A stretch of 64,000 nt of DNA, from contig CM055094.1 of NCBI GenBank assembly GCA_029204225.1, forward strand, positions 11,389,153-11,453,152, read 5' to 3'. A model generated the notes under the pieces. It searched no databases. It was not told the DNA's origin and saw only the letters and a list, made by a program, of their open reading frames with translations. Positions 32,903 to 43,900 of the stretch are shown here, in pieces (the stretch's first letter is position 1; every line of letters begins with the position of its first letter). The stretch is from Diphasiastrum complanatum (Eukaryota > Streptophyta > Lycopodiopsida > Lycopodiales > Lycopodiaceae). Both the position numbers and the translations under genes were made by a program.

Positions 32903-33643
32903 ATGGAGCATGATGTAAAAGTGACCATTAAAGAGGATGAAAGATCCTTCAAGGACATCACTCTTTATAGGCAACTTATTGGCTCCTTAATGTGGATAAC
33001 CGTAACAAGACCTGATCTTTGCTATAGTGTTGGCAAGCTTAGTCAAAATATGCAAGATCCATTAGCTATCCATTGGAAATGTGCCAAAAGAATATTGAGA
33101 TACATCTCGGGCACACTAGATTTCGGGATCCTTTATAGAGGTGAATCCATTTACTTGCATGCCTTCAGTGATTCAGATTTTGCAGGGGACAAGAAGGATA
33201 GAAAGTCAACAAGTGCCTTTGCAACTCTCATTGGAGAAGGTGCGGTTTCTTGGCTATCAAAGAAGCAAGAAACAATATCTCTTTCATCAACCGAGGCCGA
33301 GTACAAGGCTCTAACAACCACAACCAAGGAAATACTATGGATAAAGAGGTTGCTTGAGGAGCTCAAAGTGATCAGATCAGGTGTCATTCCACTCATCTAC
33401 AATGACAACATCTCAACCCAACACCTAGCATCCAATCCAATCTACCATGCAAGGAGCAAACACATAGAGATTGCTCACCACTTTGTAAGAGAAAAGGTCC
33501 AAGCTAAGGAGGCCTCATTGGAGCATGTTTCAAGTGAAGAATGCATAGCTGATATATTGACAAAGCCTCTTCAAAAGAATTGTTTTTTGAAGCTTATATC
33601 GGACCTTCGTTTAATTAGGAAAGCTATGTTATCATCTAGCTAG
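32903..33643 (+). pseudogene. copia RT C-terminus and complete RNase H (+)
   Basis: An uninterrupted 246-codon frame: SFKDITLYRQLIGSLMWITVTRPDL, RILRYISGTLDFGILY, then RNase H with FSDSDFAGDKKDRKSTSAF, SLSSTEAEYKAL, NDNISTQHLASNPIYHARSK and HHFVREKV, ending ILTKPLQKNCF. The acidic RNase H residues in SDSDFAGD and EAEYKA are present, so this domain is intact in sequence. The RT palm is missing at the left, where another copia fragment joins. It is followed by a 3' LTR of the same family as element 2. Confidence 0.92.
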
Positions 33644-33654
33644 ATTGTGAGGAG

Positions 33655-34349
33655 TATTGAAATTTCACAATTCTAGCACCAATTTTGGTCACATGCATTG
33701 TAATTGGCAAGATGGCCATGTAAATAGATGCCACATGTGCCAAATCACATAGGATGCTTTTCAATAAGTCCATTCCTCATATTACATTGTGATAGCATCT
33801 TTGAAATGAGGCAAAAATGTGTTTGGATAGGCTAGAGAAATTCTGGGATCTAAAAATAGCATGTTTTACATTGTTTTTGGACCTCGAGATCTTGACCCCA
33901 AGTTAGAGTGGATCCAATGATCTATTAGGGTAGATGTTAGGGTTAGGGTATGATAAGTTTAGAGGTGCCCTAATATGCTCAGATCCGAGCTTGAAATGTA
34001 TAAATGTATGATGGGATCTCCATCCAAATATCAAGAAAAATCAAGTTTTTCCACTTCTATTATCGTTGTCTTCTGGTGGCGAGTTCTAGCTATTGGATGT
34101 GAGTGTTCTTATGCATTAAGTGCTTGGATTGGAAGGTACTGAACTTGTTTATAGTTCTGAGAAGCTTTTTGTACTTTACTTTGGTTCATTTGATCAAATC
34201 CATGAGCCTAATGTGGAGTTAAATGCCAAATTTGCTAGTTTTGGTAACTAGTCTTGATTCTAGCTCATAGTTTGGATCTAGATCTTGATTGTGCATCCTC
34301 CATCACTTTTAGGATTGATTGGGATTCATTTTGCTGTAAAATTTTGTCA
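33655..34349 (+). repeat. copia 3' LTR (+) (arm 2 of an inverted LTR pair)
   Basis: The purine run tgtgaggag precedes the LTR start at 33655, and the end tttgtca is at 34349. It is 695 bp and the reverse complement of 31670-32367. This LTR belongs to the RNase H frame just upstream. Confidence 0.85.
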
Positions 34350-35090
34350 GAATGTGTTGTTGTTGTTGTCGTTGCGTTGAGACTGGCTACTCTGCCTTTG
34401 TCTTCTTGTCCTTGAAGTTCTTCTTCTTTTTGGACTGTTGCTTATTAGAGTACAATGCCATTGACTTGGTACTCATTGTGAATAAGCTTTTTCTCCTGAC
34501 TTCTTTGTGCAATAGGCTTGTTGCAGCTTCTGGAGAGACAACACAGGAGTATTGCTTAGAAGCAATACTAGGTTGTCGTAGGAGATGGAAGGCTGTCGAG
34601 ATGAGACATTGTTGAGTTTTCTTCTGAAATAGGAGAACCTATGGCAATAAGTTGATTCAACAACTATTTGAATTCGTTCAGGTGATCATTGACTGAGGTG
34701 CCTTCGCTCATCTTGAGTGTGAGAGTCTCGTAGATACTTGTTAGGATATCTCACGCTTCTTAGGAGGCGATGCTATTTGATACATGAGCTATCTGAGTGT
34801 CTTTCAAATTTAAGGATACAATGGCAAGTGCTTTGCCATTCTTTGCTTCCCATGCTGGGAGCAATTCAAATTCTGCCGGTCTAGCTATTGAACTGTTTAC
34901 GTATCCCCCAAGCTCCTTCTTGATTAAGATCATCCTCATCTTGAACTTCCACATGTGGAAGTCATCTCCGTAAATTTGTTGATCAAGCAGATCTCTGAGG
35001 TTGAACTGTCCATTGTAATCGAGTAGCAGAGATAGAGCACAAAGAGAATGAACTAGCTCTATAGAACAAGAACGTATTAAGTTCTATTAT
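34350..35090 (-). pseudogene. copia gag (-), third family
   Basis: The gag N-terminal half on the minus strand. It has FHMWKFKMRMILIKKEL (about 34950), then NGKALAIVSLNLKDTQIAHV and an EAWDIL-type block, then LNEFKQLLNQLIAIGSPI near 34690-34620. Several frame changes and stops follow. It belongs to the primer site at 35124 and the LTR beyond. Confidence 0.8.
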
Positions 35091-35123
35091 AAATCCTAGA
35101 CTCTAGTAATCCAATAAACCAAT

Positions 35124-35135
35124 GCTCTGATACCA
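35124..35135 (-). other. tRNA-iMet primer-binding site, third copia
   Basis: The minus strand reads TGGTATCAGAGC, about 4 bp from the presumed LTR end at 35140. Confidence 0.88.
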
Positions 35136-35139
35136 CAAT

Positions 35140-35628
35140 TGTTGGGTGATGTATGCTGGTTGTATAGAGATCGTCAGCTACTACAGATACCAACAAGATG
35201 AAAGCCAATTATGAATCATGAAAGGACAATGATAACTGTGTTAATAGAATCGTGGATTACTTAGAGAATGGAGATTATGAGCTGTTCTTTTGTGTTGAAT
35301 AAGATTATCAGTGTAGGAGTCTTAGACTACCGTGAAAGAGAGATTGCAGAAACGATTAGGCGTTTGAGACAACCATGCAATCCTCTAATGCTGATAATCT
35401 GATACGAAGAGAATGTAGAAATAATTTAGACGTCAGAGACGGCCATACATTTCTCTTTATAATGATGTTTGCGTAAGAGGAGTGAGAGTAAATTTCATTC
35501 AACAAGAATGCAAAAATGTAGAACAATAGCAAATCCGTATAATAATGTTGTAAAACAAAAATCAGACCACAATACAATTGTGCTGATAAGCACATGATCC
35601 TACTTACAAATTCAAATCAATTGCTAAA

Positions 35629-35723
<95 letters not shown>

Positions 35724-35891
35724 ACTAACTCTAAGGAGTCAGCTACTAGAAGACCCGTTTTGGTCATTTGATCACTGGTGGAGTATACACATGCATCTCC
35801 GCATGCCTCCTTCTTTAATCGCTCATTTACTTATATAGCAGCTGGAAGATATTGTATTATTCTATCTTTGCATTTACAAGATCACTTAACA
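35140..35891 (-). repeat. copia 5' LTR (-) containing a TA microsatellite
   Basis: Starts plus-strand TGTTGGGTGATG beside the primer site. The outer end is estimated near cttaaca at 35891 and was not confirmed by a second copy. Confidence 0.5.
35635..35720. repeat. (TA)43 microsatellite
   Basis: An uninterrupted TA run of 86 bp inside the presumed LTR. Confidence 0.97.
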
Positions 35892-36509
35892 GTTGATTAA
35901 CTGACTAATTAGAATAGTTATTATTGGAACGTGAAGACGCAGACAATTTGTACTTGGAATCCTATGTATTTCTGCAGAGTGTCACATTTTTTGCCTGTGT
36001 GGAATTTGTAAAAATGCAGTGTCGCATTTTTTGCCTGTGTTTGTCTCATTTTTTTAGACAGTTATTAGAGAGAGTTGGTGAAGCTTGTTGTGCGCATCCT
36101 CCTCCTCAATGATAATTTGAGCAAGATCTTCCTTCTCAATTATAGCTACATCCTCACAGATTTCCTAGTTTTAAACATGTTTGATTGTGACATTCTCCAC
36201 GTGTTGGACAAGTTACTATCGAATCTCATGCGACAAAGTTGAGCTACACAAATGGATTTGTTTGTGCTTCACAATAGTACAAAGGGTGAGAATCGAAGAA
36301 ACATTCAAGATGTCCACCACTCGATGTAAAGAGAAAGCCATACCTCTTGGACATCCTCACAAATATTCAGTGTTGAATGTGGTTCATTGTATTATTCTAT
36401 GTGTTGGATGAGTTATTATCAATTCTAGACAAGAAAGTCGACAAATGGAACTATTTGTGCCTCACAAAAGCTTAAAGGGTTAAAATCGAAGAAATAGTCA
36501 AGATGTCTA
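35892..36509. other. Non-coding stretch with short duplications
   Basis: A duplicated phrase (cattttttgcctgtgt) occurs at about 35985 and 36026. Two similar blocks (gttggacaagttactatcgaatc near 36203 in pieces, and gttggatgagttattatc near 36403) suggest a further diverged ~200-bp tandem repeat. No gene is supported. Confidence 0.5.
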
Positions 36510-37130
36510 TGTTACATACCTATGTAACTAATAGTACTTCAATAACCCCTATGTGGCCATTTAGTATCTAGGGGGCTAAATGGCGAGTCACCCTTGGCTA
36601 ATGGTAGGTGCCTTCATATTAAGGTACTCGAGTCCTTGGATAAGGACATGAAGGTGTCTATGCCTTGGATGGAGGTATGGAACCTTGTGAGGTGTTAGGA
36701 GGACATTACCATGGGTTCATTTTCCTGAACCTTGGGCCTCAACCTTGAGCCATGATCACATATATGGCCTTGGGCCAAAGTTAGCCATCACATGTGGGCC
36801 ATTGGGACCTAGTAGGAGGGTGCACCTACTAGGGTCCCTTGATGTCCCTAAAGCAACCAAGAAGTAGTGAGGACACTCTCTAGTGCTTTGGAGGGAGTCT
36901 TTTGCAATCTATAAGAGAGGGAGAGGCCGCCCAAAGAGGAGGATATTCCTTGTGCTGTTGCTTGCTCCTATCCACTAGTGGAAGGCTAGAGTGTAGAGAG
37001 CATTTTTTGCTTGCTTACTCTTGTGAGGATCACCATCTTTGGTATGGGACTTAGATGGGGATAGGATCTTGAGTATGCTTGTGTTTGTGATGGTAGTGGG
37101 TGTGGTAAAGCAAGGGGGTGCTAGATAGAC
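36510..37130 (+). repeat. LTR-like promoter region (tentative)
   Basis: It begins TGTTACATACC and contains a TATA-like ctataagagaggg near 36919. It has no coding content and runs up to a copia RNase H fragment. No partner copy or primer site was found, so this is a weak call. Confidence 0.25.
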
Positions 37131-37134
37131 TTGC

Positions 37135-37450
37135 TTGTGGTGATGGAGCTATCTCATGGATGTTGAAGAAGCAAGCAACAATCTCATTATCTTCAAATGA
37201 AACCGAGTAGAAATCCTTGACTTCATGCACCAAGGAGATGTTATGGATCAAAGGATGGTAATGGATCTTGACTTTTGGATTTTCAAAAGTGTCCAATCAT
37301 CTTTTGTGATCACCTTTTAGCTCAAAGTTTGGCAAGCAATCATGTTTTTCATGCAAGGAGCAAACATATTGAAGTGGCTTATCATTTAGTGAGAGAACAA
37401 CTCATGGCAGTGGAGCTTCAACATGTCAAAATCTATGCTAAAACTAGTTG
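37135..37450 (+). pseudogene. copia RNase H remnant (+)
   Basis: The plus strand reads GDGAISWMLKKQATISLSSNETE followed by a stop, then CTKEMLWIK. Further on it reads FHARSKHIEVAYHLVREQL, the C-terminal half of copia RNase H. A polypurine run and an LTR start follow. Multiple stops make it a relic. Confidence 0.85.
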
Positions 37451-37458
37451 AAGAGGGA

Positions 37459-38050
37459 GTGTGAAAAATTCAACTATTTAAGTTGAGTTAAATTGGCAAT
37501 TTTGAGGCCACAAATTTCAACTTAGAGATAGACTTGTTTATGTCAATAAGGCCTTAAAATAATGTTTTTACTATTTTTGGCAAGCAATGAAGTTGATAAG
37601 GTCAAATTTAGACCTACTCTCATTGGTTGATATAGATACATTGCATGTAGTCACTTAAAACTAGGTTTTTGGTGAAGTACCTAGAAGTTGCTAGTTTAGG
37701 GCAAGTTTAGGGAAAGTGGCCAAGTGAGATTATGGCTGCTATGAATAGTTGTACCAGCATGGAGAACAGATATTTATGTTCTCATTTTGTATGGAGAACT
37801 TTCCTCTTTTGATTCTATGTCCATCTCTTTCATATTTCTCATGATATCTTGAGTTCTAATGTGTAGAATGTGAATTTTCTTGCTATACTTGAATACACAC
37901 GTGTGAACCTGCTATGCTACTACTGTTGTATGGACATGGACAATACTATATCATATTTTAGTGATTGTGATTATATCTGCATGTATTTCCAAGTTCTAGC
38001 ATGGTAGATGCATGATCAGATCTTTTCACAGTATTTTAGTGTTGAAATAT
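37459..38050 (+). repeat. copia 3' LTR (+), right end unknown
   Basis: The purine run gaagagggag is followed by TGTGAAAAATTC at 37459. The stretch is non-coding, contains CACACGTGTG at 37896 like other copia LTRs here, and has no defined right end. Confidence 0.5.
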
Positions 38051-40124
38051 GTTGTACATAGTAAAATACATCAAATAGGCCTTTAAATCCATTTATAGCC
38101 AAATGTTTGTGTCAAAATATTGGGTAACACTTTAGAGCTTCAATTTTACTTTGTGTGTTGGTTGTGCTTTGAGGTGTGTGTGTGTTGTGTTCTTTCTTTG
38201 GTATTTTTTGGGAAAAGGCCCAAGTTTTAACCCATGTGTTGTGTTTTATTTTGAAGGATTTCCATTTGCATCTAACCATTCACAATTGAAAGTTGAGTGC
38301 GAAGAGTTTGTCTTCATGCTTTAGCATGTGTCAGATCAAGGGTGGTTTGGGTTCTTTGAGCTTTTTTTATTTTGGCCCTTAATCAACATAGTTCCTGGTT
38401 GCAATTTTAGGAGTCCTATGGACTCATATTTATTGTTTGAGCTTGGAATGGCTTCTATTTGCACTAACAAACTAGGACAACTCATCTTTTGAGCTAGAAT
38501 GACTATGCCAATGTTAATTATAAATCCACTAGTCTCGCATAATGTAAAAATTGTGAAATAAACTAAAATCTAGACAACTTCTCTTGTATCCAAAGATTGG
38601 GAAGTTTCAGCTAAGGGCGTTGATGTTTTTAAAGAGTTTAGGAGCTCATAAGCCATTTTGCAAAAGTTGTTCCTTTTTTATATTGTAGTTTCAACATTCA
38701 AATGTCACTCATGTTGAGTGCCATTGGGCCAACAAAAGTCATTGTCATTGAATTCGCAGGTGTTGGCTAGATATGGGGGATCTTAAAGTGTTGACAATCA
38801 ATTGACCAAGGTTTGGTTGGGGCGCACAAGATACCATGCATGAAGGCTTTGAGTTTTCAAATTCCATTTGTTTGCCAAAGAAGCTTAGGTTGTGCATTTT
38901 CCCACAAAGTGTCCCCAAACTTGACGAACCTCTAGAAGGCCAGAGAAGTTGAATTTTTTTCGTGTATGCTTGCACCCATATGCTAGTATCTCTTAAAAGC
39001 TTGGAGGTTTTCTAAAAGCCTCCAAAGGATATAGGCTTTCATGGACTAAATAATGTGTGTTTGGAGGTACTTTGCAAGAAGATAATGGCATTGGCTCAAT
39101 GAGACAAACACAATGTGACAACAAACTTCGCTTTAGGAGATCTTATGTGGGATGTGAAAATCTGTATGGTAAATTAATCATGCTACATGACACAAGCTTG
39201 TGACATCGAGCCTGAATATCCAAGGCCCACACAACCTATGGTCCAACACTTTATGGAGGATGGCACAAGCGTGGTGCAATGATGATTGAATATGGAAAGC
39301 CAACAAACACCTATGGTCCATGACTTCAAGCCACATGGCACAAACTTGCCCTAGAGCTTGAAAATATGGGGCCTACGTGATCTACTTTCAAGATTGTCAT
39401 TGATATGAAGTCTTCCTATTTTCAAATTCCATCTATGAAGACTCCGTATTTTGAAGATTCCATCATGAGGGCTCATTTTTCTTAGGGCTGAAAATTGCAC
39501 CAAACCATATTTCAAGAAAAAATGAGATCTCATTATTATGGTCTCGGTAATGGCAGTACCCAGACTCAATCTTGACTGTTGATTTATGTAAGATTTGAAC
39601 AGGACGATTAATGCTTCTTGATAAGTTGGATTGAATCCCAATTATTATTAAGAAGACTATAGAACAAACTTTTGAACCTCATTTGGAATAGTGCTTCTTG
39701 GTATTATCAACTAGTGAGATCCCATACAATCTAACTTGGGTGTGTGAGCCAATCATAAAGAATTGAACTTGGGTGGACGAGCCAAACTCAAGCACAATAC
39801 ACCAACTCACCTCGTGTGGGAGAATAGAACTTCTTGGTACTATTATCAACTTGGGGGATCATAGAGAATTGAACTTGGTAGTGTGAGCCCAACTCAAGCA
39901 TGCTACACCAACTCACCTCATGTGGGAATATTCATCGGGAATGGCAACAGATGGATCCTAGCAAGGAATTTAAGCTATATTGTGTCATAAGTAATGAAGC
40001 CTTTGGAGTATTAAAGTAGCAATACCTTTTGCTATTTTATGAAGAAAATGCTATATCATTGTAGGATAAAATCCATTGGAAAATAAATTCACTTCAATTT
40101 TTACACTCACCTTTTGCCCAGAAG
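38051..40124. other. Non-coding stretch, no gene seen
   Basis: About 2 kb without a supported gene. It holds one tandem duplication of about 136 bp (39686-39930: blocks beginning gaatagtgcttcttgg at 39686 and gaatagaacttcttgg at 39822, each with aattgaacttggg/t and accaactcacctc). Confidence 0.5.
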
Positions 40125-40132
40125 GTCCTGTG

Positions 40133-40689
40133 TAGTGCTGTGCGGGTATATAGGTGCCCGGCTGGTATCAACAATGGTATCGTAGACTCATACCCGCCCG
40201 GTATATGATTTTGTGATACTACGGTCTATACCCGAACCGGGCTGGTTTTAGCCAGTCAATGCACAAATCGATACCCAGATTAGGGGCAAAAAATTTGAAC
40301 TTAACATGGTATCAATATAGTATCCATTTTTAGTTAGTTTTAAAATTTACATATATGATAAATATTATTCATGGTGTCCCAAAGACATTGGTGGGCACCA
40401 ACAAAATATTGGCCTTTAAAATCATATGCATATTACATTAAAAAAGGACATGCTTTTCATTAAATGCATACTATCCATTATAAAATGGCTAATTTTAGAA
40501 AAAATTTATATACTCATACCCGGGTTTATACTCGGCTGGTATCACCCTTGCAATACCCAGGTCGGTTGATACCAGCCACCAATTTACAAAACATGTTGAT
40601 ATTAATACCCGACTGGTATCAACTTTTTCAAAAAAGTGTAATACCAGGATCCGGCTGGTATTAAAAATATCAATACCCGCCCAACACTG
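40133..40689. mobile_element. hAT-type MITE, copy 1, with 8-bp target-site duplication
   Basis: It is 557 bp. The left end tagtgctgtgcgggtat matches the reverse complement of the right end atacccgcccaacactg, a 17-bp terminal inverted repeat. Both sides carry the 8-bp direct repeat gtcctgtg (40125-40132 and 40690-40697), the length typical of hAT transposition. The interior has many ggctggtatcaa / ataccagcc palindromic words and no transposase gene, so it must have been moved by a related autonomous element. Confidence 0.88.
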
Positions 40690-40697
40690 GTCCTGTG

Positions 40698-41139
40698 CAG
40701 TGTTGTGCGGGTATATAGGTGCCCGGCTGGTATCAACAATGGTATCGTAGACTCATACCTGCCCGGTATATGATTTTGTGATACTACGGTCTATACCCGA
40801 CTCGGGCTGCTTTTAGCCAGTCAATGCACATATCGATACCCGGATTAGGGGCAAAAAATTCGAATTTAACATGGTATCAATATAGTATCAGTTTTTAAAA
40901 TTTACATATTTGATAAATATTATTCATGGTGTCCCAACGACATTGGTGGGCACCAACAAAATATTGGCCTTTAAAATCATATGCATATTACATTAAAAAA
41001 GGACATGCTTTTCATTAAATGCATACTATCCTTTATAAAATGGCTAATTTTATAAAAAATTTATATACTCATACCCGGGTTTATACTCGGCTGGTATCAC
41101 CCCTGCAATACCCAGGTCGGTTGATACCAGCCACCAATT
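40698..41139. mobile_element. hAT-type MITE, copy 2, 3'-truncated
   Basis: It begins cagtgttgtgcgggtat directly after the shared 8-bp repeat and parallels copy 1, with small deletions, up to ccaccaatt at about 41139. There it changes to unrelated sequence, so the last roughly 115 bp of the element and its right terminus are missing. Confidence 0.85.
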
Positions 41140-41597
41140 CAGGAGAACGGGTGGAAGTGAGGATGATCGGGTTTGCAGGATTCAAAATTAAGTGCCAAAA
41201 AAAGAGTCAACCCCTGTTCAGCTATGGAATGTATGTGGGAGTGGAGTTGTGAATTTGTGACATGGAAAGATGCTTAAGGCCGTCTCAAAGTATAAGTACC
41301 TAGAGATAATATAGACAAAGCTTTCTCAAGGTTACCAAAGCTGAACAGGAGGAAGCCTGTAGCAACAGTTTCTAAGGAAGGCGACCGCTGCCGAGTCGTT
41401 GATTTTGCTCTATTCCCCTTCCGTAGATGCGATCGTAGTGTTCTCAAAGAAGCGCTGTTTGTGAAATTGGTACCATACAGTTAGAGTTGAGTAATTGCAT
41501 ATGGGCTTTGATTCTATGAGTTTTCAGCTATGAAGGAATAGTCTGCGGTACCATTTTTGTGATGATGTCTCACGCGGCTAGCCTTTAGTCAACTGTT

Positions 41598-42216
41598 TCA
41601 GTTGAGATTGGTTTTGCTTGACTTTGTATTCACGATGAAGTGGATATCGGCAAGACCACAACCTTCTTCAGCACTGATCTTCCCTCTCATCGATACATCT
41701 ACAAAACTGGGATAGCAATGGCCATCGCTAGCGCTCCAGCTACTTATTTTCAAAGATGGGATAAGGACGGGTAGATGCTGATGCGAATTAGCTGGGGTTT
41801 TTGGGAAGAATGCACAGTCGCATTCATCTGTTTTTTGTGGGGACATATCTCGGTATTTGTTACTAAACTCTGGAAGTCTGTTATTAGCTACAATCATTTT
41901 TCTAAAACGCCGGGTAGCTCCAAAGTCCTTGTTTCCTGAGTGGGCAGGATTTGCACCTAAGAAAGGATATCATTTTTATCAGCGCTTTCTCTTTCAGCAT
42001 CCTTAGTTATCAGTAGTTGTAGGGGGTGGCTGTTGCGATCTGAATATGGGACAGAAATTTTGTGGGACCCTTCCAAAAATCCGAAGAGGCGTCACTCTCT
42101 AAGTTTACCAGAGTGGGTTCTGTTGCAGTAGGATAACTCTGCCACATCTTCCTGGAGTGGTGTTTTAGCTTTTCCACCAGCTCGCCTTGCAAAGCTTCCA
42201 TCAATGTTGTCGCCAT
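41598..42216 (-). CDS. Unrecognised possible host gene, two exons
   Basis: The ATG at 42216 sits in a good plant context (aagATGGcg) and opens MATTLMEALQGELVEKLKHH, reading to a stop at 42010. A splice-acceptor-like tttcttag at about 41960 precedes a second open segment (NPAHSGNKDFGATRRFRKM, then ECDCAFFPKTPAN and GLADIHFIVNTKSSK) ending at 41598. The exact donor is not clear, so the joined product is uncertain. A TATA-like tatatataaaag lies near 42434-42445 on this strand. Composition is balanced and unlike the surrounding repeats. I recognise no domain. It could also be a decayed gene. Confidence 0.35.
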
Positions 42217-42500
42217 CTTCCCTTTCTTCTGGTGTCGGATGCCTTATCCGCCTCATAGTTGTTGCTCTCTTATTAGTTGTTGAGGTTAAAGTACTACAAC
42301 ACTTTTGCTCTTTTCATTCTTATCAGCTTCCATAGTTGTTGCTCTCTCGATACATTTTCAGCTTAAAATACACCACCACATTTTTGCCTTTTCTCATTCT
42401 TATCCGTGCCTCCATAATTGTTTGCTCTCTTTTATATATATTTTCATGTTAATAAACAACACCACTTTAGCCTTTTTCATTGTACTAATGGCTAAAGCGG

Positions 42501-42792
42501 CCTATTGCACATTAGGAGGGCCTATTGCACATTAGGACTTGAGGGTGCACATAGGGTCCCACCCTCATCCAATGGTTGGTAATGCTTAAAATATGCAAAA
42601 TTGTTCCTTTTCAAGAAAGCATTTTCCATGGTTGGACGAGGGTGGGACCCTGCAGGTGCCTCTGTTGCAGAGGTCCCACACCGTCCAAGGAGGGGGATAT
42701 TTTTTTTCCCCTTAACTCCATGCATCACCATTGAATGGAGTGGGGCCAGCACTGCAGGTGCCCCTACAGTGCACTCCTTAAGCCTTAAGCTT
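42501..42792. repeat. Hairpin-forming repeat block
   Basis: It opens with a 20-bp-period direct repeat (cctattgcacattagga at 42501 and 42521). It then has a 20-bp inverted repeat, agggtcccaccctcatccaa (42553-42572) against 42632-42651, with one mismatch. A further palindromic ctgcaggtgcc pair lies near 42650 and 42752. It is probably a MITE-type repeat; frames through it are not real genes. Confidence 0.6.
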
Positions 42793-43082
42793 TCCGGGAG
42801 CACAATGTTTTGTGGCACTTGTGTTTGGAACCTATGCTTATTAATCACAACTTAAACTTTTTCATTGTGCAAGTGGCACCAATGTTTGGAACCTATACTT
42901 AAGGGATGCTTTTTTTGATTGTATGCTAAATGTAATATGCAATGCTCTTTTAAGCTTTTTTAGTGCTGGCAAAAACATTCTACAACATAGAACCTGTCAA
43001 GCTTAATTTGGATAGACTTTTTAGAAACTCATAAACCAAAAATGGCTTATTGCTTTCCTTTTAAAGATGCTCATTTTAATGA

Positions 43083-43548
43083 CATGTTATATACACTTCT
43101 TATGTGAATTCCATCTAATTAATTTTCATTCAACTATAAAAATCATGTGATGACTAAGTTGCATGAAAATAAAAACCTAAGATTTGATATTCGATAGGCT
43201 CATAAGCTTTAAGGGACTCAAGAATGTAAGTTTTGGAAACCTACAAATAATTTTTGTCAGTTAATTCAAAATTTTGTAGGCTTTTCAACAAATTATAAAG
43301 TAATTGCCAACTATTCATGTTATACACTTCTTATGTGAATTCCATATAGTTAATTTCATTCAACTTTAAAACTCATGTCATGACTAAGTTGCATGAAAAT
43401 AAAAACCTAAGATTTGATATTTGATAGGCTCATAAGCTTTAAAGGCACAAGAATGTAATTTCTAGAAACCTACAAATAATTTTTTGTCGGTTAATTCAAA
43501 ATTTTGTAGGCTTTTCATTAAATTATAAAGTTTTTGCCAACTATTAAG
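43083..43548. repeat. 233-bp tandem duplication
   Basis: A block beginning catgttat at 43083 recurs at 43316 with roughly 90 percent identity by eye over its length (shared catgaaaataaaaacctaag and ggctcataagcttta). No coding content. Confidence 0.88.
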
Positions 43549-43680
43549 TTTCAAACTAGACAATGCACTAATGTATCCAGGTTCCATAAACAACTTAGAG
43601 AATGTCAATTGGGGTCTAACCCCCCGAATTATGTTGATTCTAAACATGTTTGTCATCTCTACTTTATGTATCTAATATAT

Positions 43681-43900
43681 CGTTTTTTCATAATGCTTCT
43701 TGGTTTCCAAGGGAAGGCTCGAACCTAGGACCAAAGAAACTCTGGATGCCAAGCTAACCACCTAAGCCGACCCCGTTGGGTCGTTTTTTCATAATGCTTC
43801 TTGGTTTCCAAGGGGAGGCTCGAATCTGGGACCAAAGAAACTTTGGATGCCAAGCTAACCAACCGAGCCAACCCCATTGGGTCGTTTTTTCATAATGGAA
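43681..43900 (-). repeat. tRNA-like (SINE-type) tandem dimer
   Basis: Two copies with a period of 101 bp plus a short third start. On the minus strand each has a pol III box-A-like segment (plus 43753-43770 and about 43853-43878, reading TCGGCTTAGGTGGTTAGC in copy 1). Each also has a box-B-like segment, GGTTCGAGCCT in copy 1 (plus 43715-43725). It does not fold as a complete tRNA, so a tRNA-derived repeat is the better reading. Confidence 0.55.

Noticed and set aside
34352-34615. Cys-rich plus-strand frame, possible small secreted protein
   Set aside because: It lies antisense to minus-strand copia gag, and the cysteines come from a gtt/tgt run.
37051-37296. Minus-strand frame of 81 codons
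   Set aside because: It is antisense to a plus-strand copia RNase H remnant.
42522-42855. Overlapping frames of 108 and 84 codons on opposite strands
   Set aside because: They run through a hairpin repeat, which keeps both strands open; no recognisable domain.
43681-43900. A functional tRNA gene
   Set aside because: Box A and B are present but no complete cloverleaf or acceptor stem could be drawn; called a tRNA-derived repeat instead.
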